Counted from the stretch's first letter, positions 8,205 through 17,193 are shown. The stretch: 64,000 nucleotides of DNA from CAYJDP01 sp964371025 (GCA_964371025.1 CAYJKH010000005.1:1-64000); one strand, 5' to 3'. Translations and numbers: made by a program. The notes: generated from the letters alone by a model not told the origin.

Positions 8205-8684
8205 TTACACTCCATTTCTTTCTATAATTATTTCTTTTTTTTGTTTATTTATATCTTTTACAAATGGGGAATTAAGAGGAATTAAAATTTCTTTTTCTAA
8301 CTTTATTCTTAATATTTTATTCGTTTTACTAGCATTAAATATTTCAATTATATTCCCTATTTCTTTATCTGTAGTAATCACTTTATAAGTTATAAGTTCA
8401 TCATCTAAAATTTCGTTATTACTCAAATTTAGTTCTTCTTTTTTTATATAGACTTTTTCTTTTAATAAGAATAAAACTTCATTAATATTTGTATATTCAT
8501 TTAAAGTAACCATATTATAATCTTTATGCACTCTATGAGACTTAATAATATATTCTATATTATTTATAATTATTTTTTTATTTTTAGCGAATACTTTTTC
8601 TTTATATAAAAATTCGCTCTTAATTTTCAATTCTCCTTTTATACCATGTGTAGACATTATTTTTCCAATATATATATTATTCAT
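8205..8684 (-). CDS. rimM: 16S rRNA processing protein RimM
   Basis: Assembly factor for the 30S head that binds S19. The 159 residues have the N-terminal IYIGKIMSTHGIKGELK of the RimM domain and the C-terminal PRC-barrel with EILIPLNSPFVKDINK. An in-frame ATG at 8699 would add five residues; neither start has a clear ribosome site. 8684 is chosen because the Met then stands where family members begin. The gene overlaps the preceding methyltransferase and is followed by trmD. Confidence 0.9.
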   Translation of the reverse strand: MNNIYIGKIMSTHGIKGELKIKSEFLYKEKVFAKNKKIIINNIEYIIKSHRVHKDYNMVTLNEYTNINEVLFLLKEKVYIKKEELNLSNNEILDDELITYKVITTDKEIGNIIEIFNASKTNKILRIKLEKEILIPLNSPFVKDINKQKKEIIIERNGV

Positions 8685-9405
8685 ACTTACTAAACTCATA
8701 TAAAAGTATACTAGCTGCTACTCCTACATTTAAACTTTCTACATTATTTTTTAAAGGTATATAAACAAAATCATCACATAAATTATTTATAGCCTCTTTC
8801 ATACCTTGACCTTCATTGCCCACTATTAAAGCATATTTATTTTCTTTTTTTATATCACTAATATTAGATCCTTTTGAAACATTAGTTCCATATATTTTAA
8901 TATTTTCTTCTTTTAATGTTAACAAAAATTCTTCTAGATTAGCTCTAATAATACTAACTTTAAATAAATTACCTTGAGTTGCTCTTATAACTTTTGGATT
9001 ATACAAATCAACTGTATCATTTGATAATACTACCATATCAATCCCAAAACTAATAGCACTTCTTATTATAGTTCCTAAATTACCAGGATCTTGAATATTA
9101 TCTAAAACAATCATCTTATTTTTTATTACTTTTTCACTTACTTTATCACATAATCCAATTACTTTTGGAGTAGTTTCTAAAGAAGATATTTTTTTTAAGA
9201 TATCACTTGTCACTTCATACTGAGCAATATCAATATCCAATTCATATGTCGTTAATACTTCTTTTAAGTATCCAGCATTATAAGCCTCTTGGATTAATTG
9301 TTCTCCTTCTATAATAAATTGATTATACTCTTCTCTATATTTTTTAGAATTTAATTTCAAATATTTTTTTACTTTTTTATTTTCTAAACTAACTATTTTT
9401 TCCAT
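8677..9405 (-). CDS. RNA 2'-O-methyltransferase, SpoU/TrmH family
   Basis: SPOUT-class methyltransferase acting on ribose 2'-OH of rRNA or tRNA. The three SpoU motifs are intact: DNIQDPGNLGTIIRS, LIVGNEGQGM and the final VESLNVGVAASILLYE. The N-terminal about 90 residues form the L30-like substrate-binding domain, starting EKIVSLENKKVKKYLKL. Length 242 is near that of YsgA/RlmB-type enzymes; the target base cannot be told. It is coupled by overlaps to the metallopeptidase upstream and rimM downstream. Confidence 0.88.
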   Translation of the reverse strand: MEKIVSLENKKVKKYLKLNSKKYREEYNQFIIEGEQLIQEAYNAGYLKEVLTTYELDIDIAQYEVTSDILKKISSLETTPKVIGLCDKVSEKVIKNKMIVLDNIQDPGNLGTIIRSAISFGIDMVVLSNDTVDLYNPKVIRATQGNLFKVSIIRANLEEFLLTLKEENIKIYGTNVSKGSNISDIKKENKYALIVGNEGQGMKEAINNLCDDFVYIPLKNNVESLNVGVAASILLYEFSKYE

Positions 9406-10040
9406 TAAAACTCCTTCATATCATTTTTATATTTTTTATAATCATTCATATTATACTCTACTAAATTCCAAAAATCACGGGAATGATCTGGATGAATTAG
9501 ATGTGATAGTTCATGAATTATTACATAATCTAAATATTTAATATCTCTTTTAATTAATTCTAAATTAAGAGTTATTGTATTGGTTGTTACATTACAAACT
9601 CCCCATCTACTAGTCATTTTTCTAATTCTAAGTTTAGGATATGTGACTTTTGGATAAAAGTTATTATAACAAATATCAAATCTTTCTTTAAATATAATTT
9701 TTGCCTTACTTTTATACCATTTATCAATATCAATATTTCCCAAAAAAACCTCATCTTCACAAAATACAATATCTAATTTATCAGTTTCATTTATATTATA
9801 CTTTTTTCCTAAGTAATTAAAACCCTCATTATTCTTTTTTTTATTTTCTGCTTGATCAATCATTTTACATATTTTGTTATAATTTTCTTTAATAAGACTT
9901 TTTATGAAAAACTTTGTTGCAAATAAATTAGTTGTTACTAATACATTTAAATTTGATTTTACTCTTATATATGTATTTTTATTACTTTTCTTCTTTTCAA
10001 CAACTATTTGATATTCTTTATTATTATAATTAAATGTCAT
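9405..10040 (-). CDS. YgjP-like zinc metallopeptidase domain protein
   Basis: The 211-residue protein belongs to the YgjP/DUF45 family related to SprT and WLM metallopeptidases. The zinc site is HELSH at 176-180 with a third ligand near His186 (HPDHS). It is preceded by the family hallmark MTSRWGVC (142-149). No signal peptide is present, so it acts in the cytosol. The start at 10040 is chosen for the AGGTGAT site; an ATG at 10085 lacks one. It heads the rimM-trmD transcript, a context that hints at ribosome maintenance but proves nothing. Confidence 0.85.
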   Translation of the reverse strand: MTFNYNNKEYQIVVEKKKSNKNTYIRVKSNLNVLVTTNLFATKFFIKSLIKENYNKICKMIDQAENKKKNNEGFNYLGKKYNINETDKLDIVFCEDEVFLGNIDIDKWYKSKAKIIFKERFDICYNNFYPKVTYPKLRIRKMTSRWGVCNVTTNTITLNLELIKRDIKYLDYVIIHELSHLIHPDHSRDFWNLVEYNMNDYKKYKNDMKEF

Positions 10041-10083
10041 TATATCACCTATTACAATTTTACTATAAATTTGCTTATTAATC

Positions 10084-10116
10084 AAAAAAATAAAGAATTT
10101 TAAACAAATTCTCTAT
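10084..10116 (-). terminator. terminator after pheT
   Basis: On the minus strand AGAATTT and AAATTCT form a stem with a small loop, followed by TTATTTTTTT just past the pheT stop. Confidence 0.65.
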
Positions 10117-10122
10117 CTTTTT

Positions 10123-12489
10123 TTATTTATCTCTTAATTTTGCATCTTTTTTAGATTCTACTTCTTTAATAATTTTATTAAATACTGCCATAACTTCTTC
10201 ATCTGTTAAAGTTTTTGTTAAATCCATAAATTCTAAATTAAACGCTATTGATTTTTCATTTTCTAATACATTATCACCTTCATATACATCAAAAATTGAT
10301 ATATTAGTTAATAATTTACCACCAGCTTTTTTTATTACTGTAATAATTTCTTCTGCATTAGTTTCTTTTGGTACAATAAATGCCATATCTTTAATAATAC
10401 TAGGATATTTTGGTATTTCTTTATAAGTCATTCTTGTTGGTTTATTTTTTAATATTTCTTCAATATTAAGCTCAAATACATAAATATCTTCTTTAGTAAT
10501 AGATGGATGAATTTTTCCAATGATTCCAATATTTTTACCTTGTAAATTTATTAAAGCACTAGCTTTAGGATGTAATTCTTCTGGTAATTCTTTTGGTACT
10601 ATAAAACTATATCTATTAATATATCCCAAAGTATCAAGTAATTCTTCTGCTATACCTTTTAAAATATAAAAGTCTGCTTTAGTAGGCTTTATATCTAGTA
10701 TATAATTACCTGTTATTAAAGCTGCTAATTTTTCAGTTTCAGTATATTCGTTATTTTCTTTAAAGTAAGTTTTTCCCATTTCAAATATAGATATATCTGA
10801 ACTGTTTCTTTTTTTATTATAGTCATATACTTCCATTAATGAACTAATTAAACTATAACGAAGAGTTGTTCTCTCAACTGTCATTGGATCTGCTATTTTA
10901 ATAGGTGTAAAGTTGTCCAGGGTATATTTTTTTACATCTTTTTCATTTATTAATGAATAACTTATTACTTCATTTAGTCCACTATCAATTAATTTATTTT
11001 TAATAAATCTTTTAGTACTATTACTTTTTCCTACTTGAAGCGGTAATACTGGTTGTTTAGCCTTAATATTATCCATTCCATATATTCTTCCAACTTCTTC
11101 AATTAAATCTTCACTAATTGATATATCACCTCTTCTTGAAGGTACTTCTACTTTTAAATGAGTATTATTATCTTCTACTACAAATTTTAATGACTCTAAT
11201 ATTTCAATAATGTTTTCTCTTGTGATTTCTATCCCTAAAACTTTATATACTTTATTAATTTCTAAGTTAATTACTTTGTTTTCATAACTTGCATTATCAC
11301 ACTTTTTAATATCACTGATAATAGTAGCATCAGCATATTTTTCTAATAAATGACAACATCTTTCTATTGCAAGTAATGTTCTATTTGGATCTAGGCCTTT
11401 TTCGAAACGATTAGATGCTTCACTTCGTAAAGTTTTCTTAGCAGTTTTTCTAATACTAACTCCATCAAATATAGCAGACTCAATTAAAATATTTTGAGTG
11501 TCTAAATCTATTTCAGTACTTTCACCACCCATTACTCCTGCTAAGGCTACCGGTTTTATTCCATCAGTAATTACAATATCTTCTTCTGATAAAACTCTTT
11601 CTTGGTTATCTAAAGTAATTATTTTTTCATCTTTTGCAGCTTGTCTAACCTCAATTTTATTTCCTAGTTTATCTAAATCAAAGAAGTGTAATGGTTGTCC
11701 TGTTTCTAACATTACATAATTAGATATATCTACTACATTATTAATTGGTCTAACTCCTGATGCAATTAATCTTTGTTCTATAAATTTTGGGCTTTTTTCA
11801 ATTTTTATATTAGTCACTTTTTTAGCAATATATAAGCTACAGTTTGGAGTATTCACTTCTAGTTCAAAATCTATTTTATCAGATGATTCATTATAAGATA
11901 TATCCATTTCTTTTACTTCTTTTTTATATAAAGCTCCTAGTTCATAAGCCATCCCTAAAATAGATAATAAATCTCCTCGATTAGCTGTAAGTTCAAAATC
12001 AATTATCTCATCATCTAATCCCAAATAACTAATCGGATCACTTCCTGCTTTAGCATCACTTTCTAATACATAAATCCATTCTGGATCTTTATCAGCTAAA
12101 ACATTTGCATCTATCCCAAGTTCTCTTAAAGCACATATCATACCATTAGATTCTACTCCTCTAATAGTACTTTTTTTAATTACTCCACCTGGTAATACAG
12201 TATTTTCTTTTGCAACGATGACTTTAATATCTTTTGTAACATTTGTTGCCCCACAAACTATTTGAACTATTTCTTCTCCTAAGTCTACTTTACAAACATT
12301 TAAAGTATCAGCATTGGGATGTTTTTTTACATCTAATACATGACCTATTACTAAATTATCTACATCTACTATTTTTTTTGCTTCGGCATACTCATTACCA
12401 ATATTAGTCATATCATTTCCAATAGTAGTAATATCTAAATCTTTATCTAAATTAACATAATCATTTATAAAATTTCTACTTAAAATCAT
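10123..12489 (-). CDS. pheT: phenylalanyl-tRNA synthetase beta subunit
   Basis: Beta subunit of the alpha2-beta2 enzyme that charges tRNA-Phe; it binds tRNA and edits Tyr-tRNA(Phe). The 788 residues hold, in order, an EMAPII-like tRNA-binding domain (about 40-150, KHPNADTLNVCKVD), the B3/B4 editing domain, B5, a catalytic-like core and the C-terminal anticodon-binding domain. Two bases separate it from pheS. The pair is controlled by the Phe T-box. Confidence 0.97.
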   Translation of the reverse strand: MILSRNFINDYVNLDKDLDITTIGNDMTNIGNEYAEAKKIVDVDNLVIGHVLDVKKHPNADTLNVCKVDLGEEIVQIVCGATNVTKDIKVIVAKENTVLPGGVIKKSTIRGVESNGMICALRELGIDANVLADKDPEWIYVLESDAKAGSDPISYLGLDDEIIDFELTANRGDLLSILGMAYELGALYKKEVKEMDISYNESSDKIDFELEVNTPNCSLYIAKKVTNIKIEKSPKFIEQRLIASGVRPINNVVDISNYVMLETGQPLHFFDLDKLGNKIEVRQAAKDEKIITLDNQERVLSEEDIVITDGIKPVALAGVMGGESTEIDLDTQNILIESAIFDGVSIRKTAKKTLRSEASNRFEKGLDPNRTLLAIERCCHLLEKYADATIISDIKKCDNASYENKVINLEINKVYKVLGIEITRENIIEILESLKFVVEDNNTHLKVEVPSRRGDISISEDLIEEVGRIYGMDNIKAKQPVLPLQVGKSNSTKRFIKNKLIDSGLNEVISYSLINEKDVKKYTLDNFTPIKIADPMTVERTTLRYSLISSLMEVYDYNKKRNSSDISIFEMGKTYFKENNEYTETEKLAALITGNYILDIKPTKADFYILKGIAEELLDTLGYINRYSFIVPKELPEELHPKASALINLQGKNIGIIGKIHPSITKEDIYVFELNIEEILKNKPTRMTYKEIPKYPSIIKDMAFIVPKETNAEEIITVIKKAGGKLLTNISIFDVYEGDNVLENEKSIAFNLEFMDLTKTLTDEEVMAVFNKIIKEVESKKDAKLRDK

Positions 12490-12491
12490 TC

Positions 12492-13532
12492 TTACACATC
12501 CTTTCTATCATATTGTTTTAAGAATCTAATATCATTCCCGTATATAGTTCTAATATCTGGAATTCCATACTTAAACATGGCAAATCTATCTACACCAGTT
12601 CCAAAAGCAAATGCTTGATATTTTTCACTATCATAACCTGACATTTCTAATACTTTTGGATGTACCATTCCTGCTCCTAAAACTTCAATCCATCCTGTAT
12701 TTTTACATAAATTACATCCATTACCATTACATTTAAAACATGTAACATCAACTTCCACTGACGGTTCTGTAAATGGGAAGAAACTTGCTCTAAACTTAAC
12801 TTCAGTTTTTTCTCCTAATATTTTTTTACAAAACAACTCTAATGTTCCTTTTAAGTCAGCCATTGAAACATTCTCATCAATTACTAATCCTTCTATTTGC
12901 ATAAATTGGTGAGAATGAGTTGCATCCTCATCTCTTCTATATACTTTACCAGGACATATAATTCGAAGTGGTCCTTTTTCTTGATTTTCTGTCATTGCTC
13001 TAACTTGAGCAGTAGATGTTTGAGTTCTAAGTAAATAATTTTCAAATTCATTTTCTAAATAAAATGTATCTTGGGCATCCCTTGCTGGATGTCCTTTTGG
13101 TAAGTTAAGTTTTTGAAAACAGTTTTCATCACTTTCTAATTCAACTCCGTTATAAACAGTATATCCCATTGCTGTAAATAAATCTTCAAACTCTTCTTCT
13201 AATCTAGTTAAAGGATGCTTGCTTCCTCTTTTTACCTTTTTACTTGGTAACGTTATATCAATTGCTGTTTTATTTAACTTTTCCTCTAATTTAATTTTAT
13301 CGATTATATCTTTTTTTTCATTATAAAAATCATTAAATTCATTCTTCAATTTATTCATTAACATTCCAAAATTCTTCTTTTCTTCATTTGGGATATTTTT
13401 TATTTCACTAGATAACTCTGTTATAAGCCCTTTTTTTCCCATGTATTTAACTTTTAAGTCATTTAATTCTTGAACCGAATTAATAGCTGTTTCTAATTTT
13501 AACATTTCTTTTATTTTATTGATTTTTTCCAT
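12492..13532 (-). CDS. pheS: phenylalanyl-tRNA synthetase alpha subunit
   Basis: Catalytic subunit of PheRS. The 346 residues carry an N-terminal coiled coil, then class II motifs: motif 2 with VYRRDEDATHSHQFMQIEG and motif 3 with FGTGVDRFAMFKYGI. A CFKCNGNGCNLCKNTGW segment is present where many bacterial PheS proteins have a single Cys-poor loop; it could bind zinc. The start at 13532 follows GTAGGAGGAT. An upstream in-frame ATG at 13574 lies inside the T-box terminator region and is rejected. Confidence 0.96.
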   Translation of the reverse strand: MEKINKIKEMLKLETAINSVQELNDLKVKYMGKKGLITELSSEIKNIPNEEKKNFGMLMNKLKNEFNDFYNEKKDIIDKIKLEEKLNKTAIDITLPSKKVKRGSKHPLTRLEEEFEDLFTAMGYTVYNGVELESDENCFQKLNLPKGHPARDAQDTFYLENEFENYLLRTQTSTAQVRAMTENQEKGPLRIICPGKVYRRDEDATHSHQFMQIEGLVIDENVSMADLKGTLELFCKKILGEKTEVKFRASFFPFTEPSVEVDVTCFKCNGNGCNLCKNTGWIEVLGAGMVHPKVLEMSGYDSEKYQAFAFGTGVDRFAMFKYGIPDIRTIYGNDIRFLKQYDRKDV

Positions 13533-13544
13533 ATATCCTCCTAC

Positions 13545-13713
13545 AAAAAAAACTATAAACTTAAGGACGAACATTTCCGTGGTACCACCTTAATTTATAG
13601 TTAACTATACTCTTCTATCTTAACGCGATAAACGCTTGTTTTTTTAGAACAAGTCTCCAAAGATGAATTCATTAATAATTATTAATTGTTTACACCAACC
13701 ACAATTTCTCTTT
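13545..13713 (-). promoter_or_regulatory. T-box leader, Phe specifier, for pheST
   Basis: tRNA-sensing transcription attenuator. Stem I begins AAAGAG and contains GTTGGTG-AAAC, the usual distal loop signature. The specifier is TTC (13667-13665), a Phe codon matching the downstream genes. The T-box AAGGTGGTACCACG lies at 13592-13579. The competing terminator pairs AACTATAAA with TTTATAGTT and ends in eight T (13552-13545). Uncharged tRNA-Phe is expected to stabilise the antiterminator. Confidence 0.93.
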
Positions 13714-13755
13714 AAATAATTTAATTAACTACTACTTCTTTATCATAGATTTTAA

Positions 13756-14304
13756 TTATATTGATAATAATTCTTTTTCTTTTTCTTTAAATAAGTCTTC
13801 AACATTTTTATTAAACTTATTAACTATATCTTGAATATCTTTTTCTAATCCTTTTGAAATATCATCTGAAAATTCAGCTTTTTTCATTTCTGATAAAGCT
13901 TCATGACGATTATTTCTAATACTAACTTTAGCATCTTCTGCTATTGCTTTAGTTTGTTTTGCTAATTCTTTTCTTCTTTGTTCTGTTAACTCTGGAATAA
14001 TTAATCTAATTGTTTCTCCATCATTTGAAGGAGTAAGTCCAATATTAGCTACAATAATTGCTTTTTCTATATCTTTTAAACAACTTTTATCAAATGGTTT
14101 AATTAGTAATTGTCTTGCTTCTGGTACTGATATATTTCCTACTTGTTTAAGAGGAGTTAAATTACCATAATACATAACGTTTATTCCGTCTAATAACGAT
14201 GGATTAGCACGTCCTGCTTGTACTGATGCAAATTTTTTAATCAAACTTTCTATTGTTTTATTCATATTACTTTCTAATTCTAACATTATCATGTTACTAT
14301 CCAT
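13756..14304 (-). CDS. frr: ribosome recycling factor
   Basis: RRF, with EF-G, splits post-termination ribosomes. The 182 residues show family features: FASVQAGRANPSLLDGI, the NISVPEARQLLIKPFDKS segment, LTPSNDGETIRLIIPELTEQRRKELAK, and a long C-terminal helix. The start at 14304 is chosen because AGGAG is 9 bases away; the ATG at 14313 is only 2 bases from it. The gene normally follows pyrH, but here tsf is directly upstream. Confidence 0.96.
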   Translation of the reverse strand: MDSNMIMLELESNMNKTIESLIKKFASVQAGRANPSLLDGINVMYYGNLTPLKQVGNISVPEARQLLIKPFDKSCLKDIEKAIIVANIGLTPSNDGETIRLIIPELTEQRRKELAKQTKAIAEDAKVSIRNNRHEALSEMKKAEFSDDISKGLEKDIQDIVNKFNKNVEDLFKEKEKELLSI

Positions 14305-14375
14305 ATACTTCATCTCTCCTTAACTAATATTATATAATATTTATCAACTAAAATAAAGGTAAAATATTTAATTAA

Positions 14376-14403
14376 TAAAAAACTACTATGTAAGTAGTTT
14401 ATT
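14376..14403 (-). terminator. terminator after tsf
   Basis: On the minus strand AAACTACT and AGTAGTTT form an 8-bp stem with loop TACAT, followed by TTTATT. It lies between tsf and frr. Confidence 0.75.
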
Positions 14404-14412
14404 TATTATTAA

Positions 14413-15285
14413 TTAAGCATTATTGATTTGTTTCATAACTTCTTCTGCAAAGTTTTCTTCTTTTTTCTCAATCCCTTCACCTACTGCGAATCTAATCATA
14501 GTTTTAATTGATGAGTTTTGTGATTTTAAGAATTGTGCTACTGTCATTCCAGAATCTTTTACAAATGGTTGTTCTTCTAAACAAATTTCTTTATAGAATT
14601 TATTTAATCTTCCTGCTACCATTTTTTCTGCTATTTCTGCAGTTTTTCCTTCAGCCATAACTTGTTCTTTAATAACTTTAGCTTCACGTTCAATAACATC
14701 TGCTGGCACTTCATCTCTAGTAATAGCAGTCGGATTCATTGCAGCTATATGCATAGCAACATCTCTTGCTACTTCACTATCATTTCCTTCTAAAACTACT
14801 AATACTCCAATTTTTCCACCCATATGTTTATAAGCTCCAAATACTTCATTATCAGATTTTGTAACTTTTTCAAAACGACGGAAACTAATTTTTTCTCCAA
14901 TTTTTGCTGTTAATGCTACTAATTGATCTTCGATTGAAGTGTTATCAACATAACTTAATACTTCTTCATTATTTTTTAAATCATTATTTAAAATAGTTGT
15001 TGTTAGGTAATTAACAAAATCAATAAAGTTTTCATTCTTAGCAACAAAGTCTGTTTCAGAGTTAACTTCAATAATAACAGCATTATTACCTTCTGTCATT
15101 ATTTCACTTAATCCTTCAGCTGCTACTCTTGATTCTTTTTTAGCGGCTTTTGCTATACCTTTTTCTCTTAACCAGTCTATTGATTTTTCAATATCCCCAC
15201 CATTATTTTCTAGAGCTTTTTTACAGTCTAACATTCCTGCTCCTGTTTTATCTCTTAATTCTTTAACATCACTTGCTTTAATCAT
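14413..15285 (-). CDS. tsf: translation elongation factor Ts
   Basis: Guanine-nucleotide exchange factor for EF-Tu. The 290 residues contain the N-terminal UBA-like domain (DVKELRDKTGAGMLDCKKAL) and the core with TDFVAKNENF and HIAAMNPTAITRDEVP. The start at 15285 follows GGAGGATATA; the ATG at 15297 sits upstream of that site. It follows rpsB, the near-universal order, with a hairpin terminator between them. Confidence 0.97.
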   Translation of the reverse strand: MIKASDVKELRDKTGAGMLDCKKALENNGGDIEKSIDWLREKGIAKAAKKESRVAAEGLSEIMTEGNNAVIIEVNSETDFVAKNENFIDFVNYLTTTILNNDLKNNEEVLSYVDNTSIEDQLVALTAKIGEKISFRRFEKVTKSDNEVFGAYKHMGGKIGVLVVLEGNDSEVARDVAMHIAAMNPTAITRDEVPADVIEREAKVIKEQVMAEGKTAEIAEKMVAGRLNKFYKEICLEEQPFVKDSGMTVAQFLKSQNSSIKTMIRFAVGEGIEKKEENFAEEVMKQINNA

Positions 15286-15299
15286 TATATCCTCCATAT

Positions 15300-15328
15300 T
15301 AAAAAAGATGAATAATTATTCATCTTCT
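15300..15328 (-). terminator. hairpin terminator between rpsB and tsf
   Basis: On the minus strand AAGATGAATAA and TTATTCATCTT form an 11-bp uninterrupted palindrome, followed by TTTTAA. It likely reduces tsf relative to rpsB. Confidence 0.7.
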
Positions 15329-15338
15329 TTTTAAATAA

Positions 15339-16268
15339 TTATTTACTTAAAATTTCTACTAATTCTGCTTTTTTCATAGTTGAATAACCTTTAATATCAG
15401 CTTCTTTTGCTTTAGCTTTTAAATCTGCTAAAGTCATATCCGCTAAAGATGTTTCTTCTACTACTTCTTCTTTTACTGGAGCTGCCTCTACTTTAGGAGT
15501 TTCTTCCTTTTTGATAGCTTTTTCAGCTGCTTTTTCTTCTTTGTTTTTTAGTTTTGTTTTATCTTCATCACTAATATAATCAATTACTTCTTTACCATTA
15601 GCTTCTGCTATAGCATTTGCTAAGATACCTACTAATAATTTAACTGAACGTACAGCATCATCATTACCAGGGATAACATAATCAACCATATCTGGATCAC
15701 AGTTTGTATCTACAATTCCGAATACTGGAATCCCTAAAATTCTTGCTTCTTTAATAGCAATTTCTTCTTTACGAGGATCTACAATGATCATTGCTTGTGG
15801 CATTTTTTTCATTTCACGGATTCCTCTTAAATTTTTATTTAATTTTTCATATTCTTTTTTAATATTAACTACTTCTTTTTTAGGTAAAGCTTCAAAAGTT
15901 CCATCAGCTTCCATTTTGTCAATGTCATCCATTCTTCTGATTCTTTGTCTAATTGTTTTAAAATTTGTTAAAGTTCCCCCTAACCATCTTTCGTTAACGA
16001 AGTACATACCAACTCTTTCAGCACTTATTTCACTTGCTTCTTGAGCTTGTTTTTTAGTTCCTACGAATAAGAACTCTCCACCAGCTTCTGCAATTTCTTT
16101 AATTGCAGCATAAGCTGTTTCTAATTTATTAACTGTTTTTTGTAAGTCAATAATATAGATGTCATCTCTTACAGTATAAATATACTCTTTCATTTTTGGA
16201 TTCCATCTTCTTTTTTGATGTCCAAAGTGAACACCAGCTTCTAATAAATAATTTTTTGATACTACCAT
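15339..16268 (-). CDS. rpsB: 30S ribosomal protein S2 with a Rho_N-like C-terminal extension
   Basis: S2 is needed late in 30S assembly and anchors S1. Residues 1 to about 235 are a normal S2: LLEAGVHFGHQKRRWNPKM, the FLFVGTKKQA strand, ERWLGGTLTNFKTI and IVDTNCDPD. The protein then continues for about 70 residues. A Lys/Glu/Ala/Val linker is followed by MTLADLKAKAKEADIKGYST and MKKAELVEIL, which fits the Rho_N (SAP-like) helix-turn-helix motif. The same tail is found on L20 in this window. Most S2 proteins end near 255 residues. Confidence 0.95.
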   Translation of the reverse strand: MVVSKNYLLEAGVHFGHQKRRWNPKMKEYIYTVRDDIYIIDLQKTVNKLETAYAAIKEIAEAGGEFLFVGTKKQAQEASEISAERVGMYFVNERWLGGTLTNFKTIRQRIRRMDDIDKMEADGTFEALPKKEVVNIKKEYEKLNKNLRGIREMKKMPQAMIIVDPRKEEIAIKEARILGIPVFGIVDTNCDPDMVDYVIPGNDDAVRSVKLLVGILANAIAEANGKEVIDYISDEDKTKLKNKEEKAAEKAIKKEETPKVEAAPVKEEVVEETSLADMTLADLKAKAKEADIKGYSTMKKAELVEILSK

Positions 16269-16295
16269 ATTTTTCTCCTTTTGTTTTTTCTTCTA

Positions 16296-16329
16296 CTAGT
16301 TTCGAATACTTATCACCTTACGGCACTAG
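16296..16329 (-). promoter_or_regulatory. candidate structured leader of rpsB
   Basis: The 83-base gap between rplT and rpsB holds a hairpin closed by CTAGT (16329-16325) and ACTAG (16300-16296). Its interior contains GCCGTAAGGTGAT, unusually GC-rich for this genome. The location suggests an autoregulatory r-protein leader, but I know no exact match. Confidence 0.4.
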
Positions 16330-16351
16330 ATAAATAAATTCACTAATATGA

Positions 16352-16948
16352 TTATTTTGTTAATGCTGCTACTAAGTCAGCTTTTTTCATAGTTGAAATT
16401 CCTTCAACATTTTTTGCTTTCGCTATTTCTTTTAATTCTGCTACAGTCATTTTACTATAATCAGTTTTTTCTTCTTTAACTTCTACTTTTTTTGATTCAG
16501 CTTTTTTTACTGTTTCTTTTTTAGCCACTGGTGCTTTACCTTCTGAAATTGTTACTTCTGTATTAACATTTTCTGTAGATGCTGTAATTTTCCCAGCTTT
16601 TCCGTCTAATGCAACTTTTACAAATTCACTAAACATTTTTGGATCATTAATTGCTATTTCTGATAACATTTTTCTATTAACTTCTACTCCCGCTTTTGTT
16701 AATCCTTCAATAAATCTTGAATAACTAATATCATTTTGACGACATGCCGCATTGATTCTTGTTATCCATAATCTTCTGAAATCTCTCTTTCTTTGTTTTC
16801 TATCTCTGTAAGCATATTGCCCAGAATGCATTAATTGTTCTTTAGCAGTTTTATATAATCTATGTTTACTACCAAAATACCCTTTTGCAGCTTTTAATAC
16901 TTTTTTATGACGTGCTTTTGTTACTGCACCATTTTTTACTCTTGCCAT
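16352..16948 (-). CDS. rplT: 50S ribosomal protein L20 with a Rho_N-like C-terminal extension
   Basis: L20 nucleates 50S assembly and represses its own operon. Residues 1-118 are canonical: ARVKNGAVTKARHKKVLK, the FGSKHRLYKTAKEQLM helix, RDFRRLWITRINAACR and LSEIAINDPKMF. A further 80 residues follow: an Ala/Lys/Glu/Val linker and then MTVAELKEIAKAKNVEGIST with MKKADLVAALTK at the very end. This matches the Rho_N motif and the tail on S2. Typical L20 stops near 118 residues. It follows rpmI by 15 bases. Confidence 0.95.
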   Translation of the reverse strand: MARVKNGAVTKARHKKVLKAAKGYFGSKHRLYKTAKEQLMHSGQYAYRDRKQRKRDFRRLWITRINAACRQNDISYSRFIEGLTKAGVEVNRKMLSEIAINDPKMFSEFVKVALDGKAGKITASTENVNTEVTISEGKAPVAKKETVKKAESKKVEVKEEKTDYSKMTVAELKEIAKAKNVEGISTMKKADLVAALTK

Positions 16949-16963
16949 GTTTTCCTCCTTATA

Positions 16964-17182
16964 TTATTTAACTAAATTTTTATATCTTTTTAAGTCTCCA
17001 CTATCAAGTGTTGATCCTTTTCTTGTTCCTCTATTAAAGCTAGCACTTTTCTTACCAGTAAAATGTCTACTTCCTACTTTACCAATTTTGAAATCGTTTT
17101 TACGAGCTTTAATTTTTTTAGAAACACCACTATGTGATTTTAATTTGTATTTTTTAGTTTTGTTTTTCTTTGCTTTAGCCAT
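16964..17182 (-). CDS. rpmI: 50S ribosomal protein L35
   Basis: Small basic large-subunit protein. The 72 residues carry KLKSHSGVSKKIKARKN and FTGKKSASFNRGTRKG, and end in GDLKRYKNLV, all at family positions. It is slightly longer than the usual 64-66, with extra Lys near the N-terminus. It lies between infC and rplT in the universal order. Confidence 0.95.
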   Translation of the reverse strand: MAKAKKNKTKKYKLKSHSGVSKKIKARKNDFKIGKVGSRHFTGKKSASFNRGTRKGSTLDSGDLKRYKNLVK

Positions 17183-17193
17183 AATTTTTCTCC

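Noticed and set aside
11498..11719. Plus-strand open frames opposite pheT, obg, typA, ileS and others
   Set aside because: They lack ribosome sites and family similarity and lie fully inside well-supported genes on the other strand.
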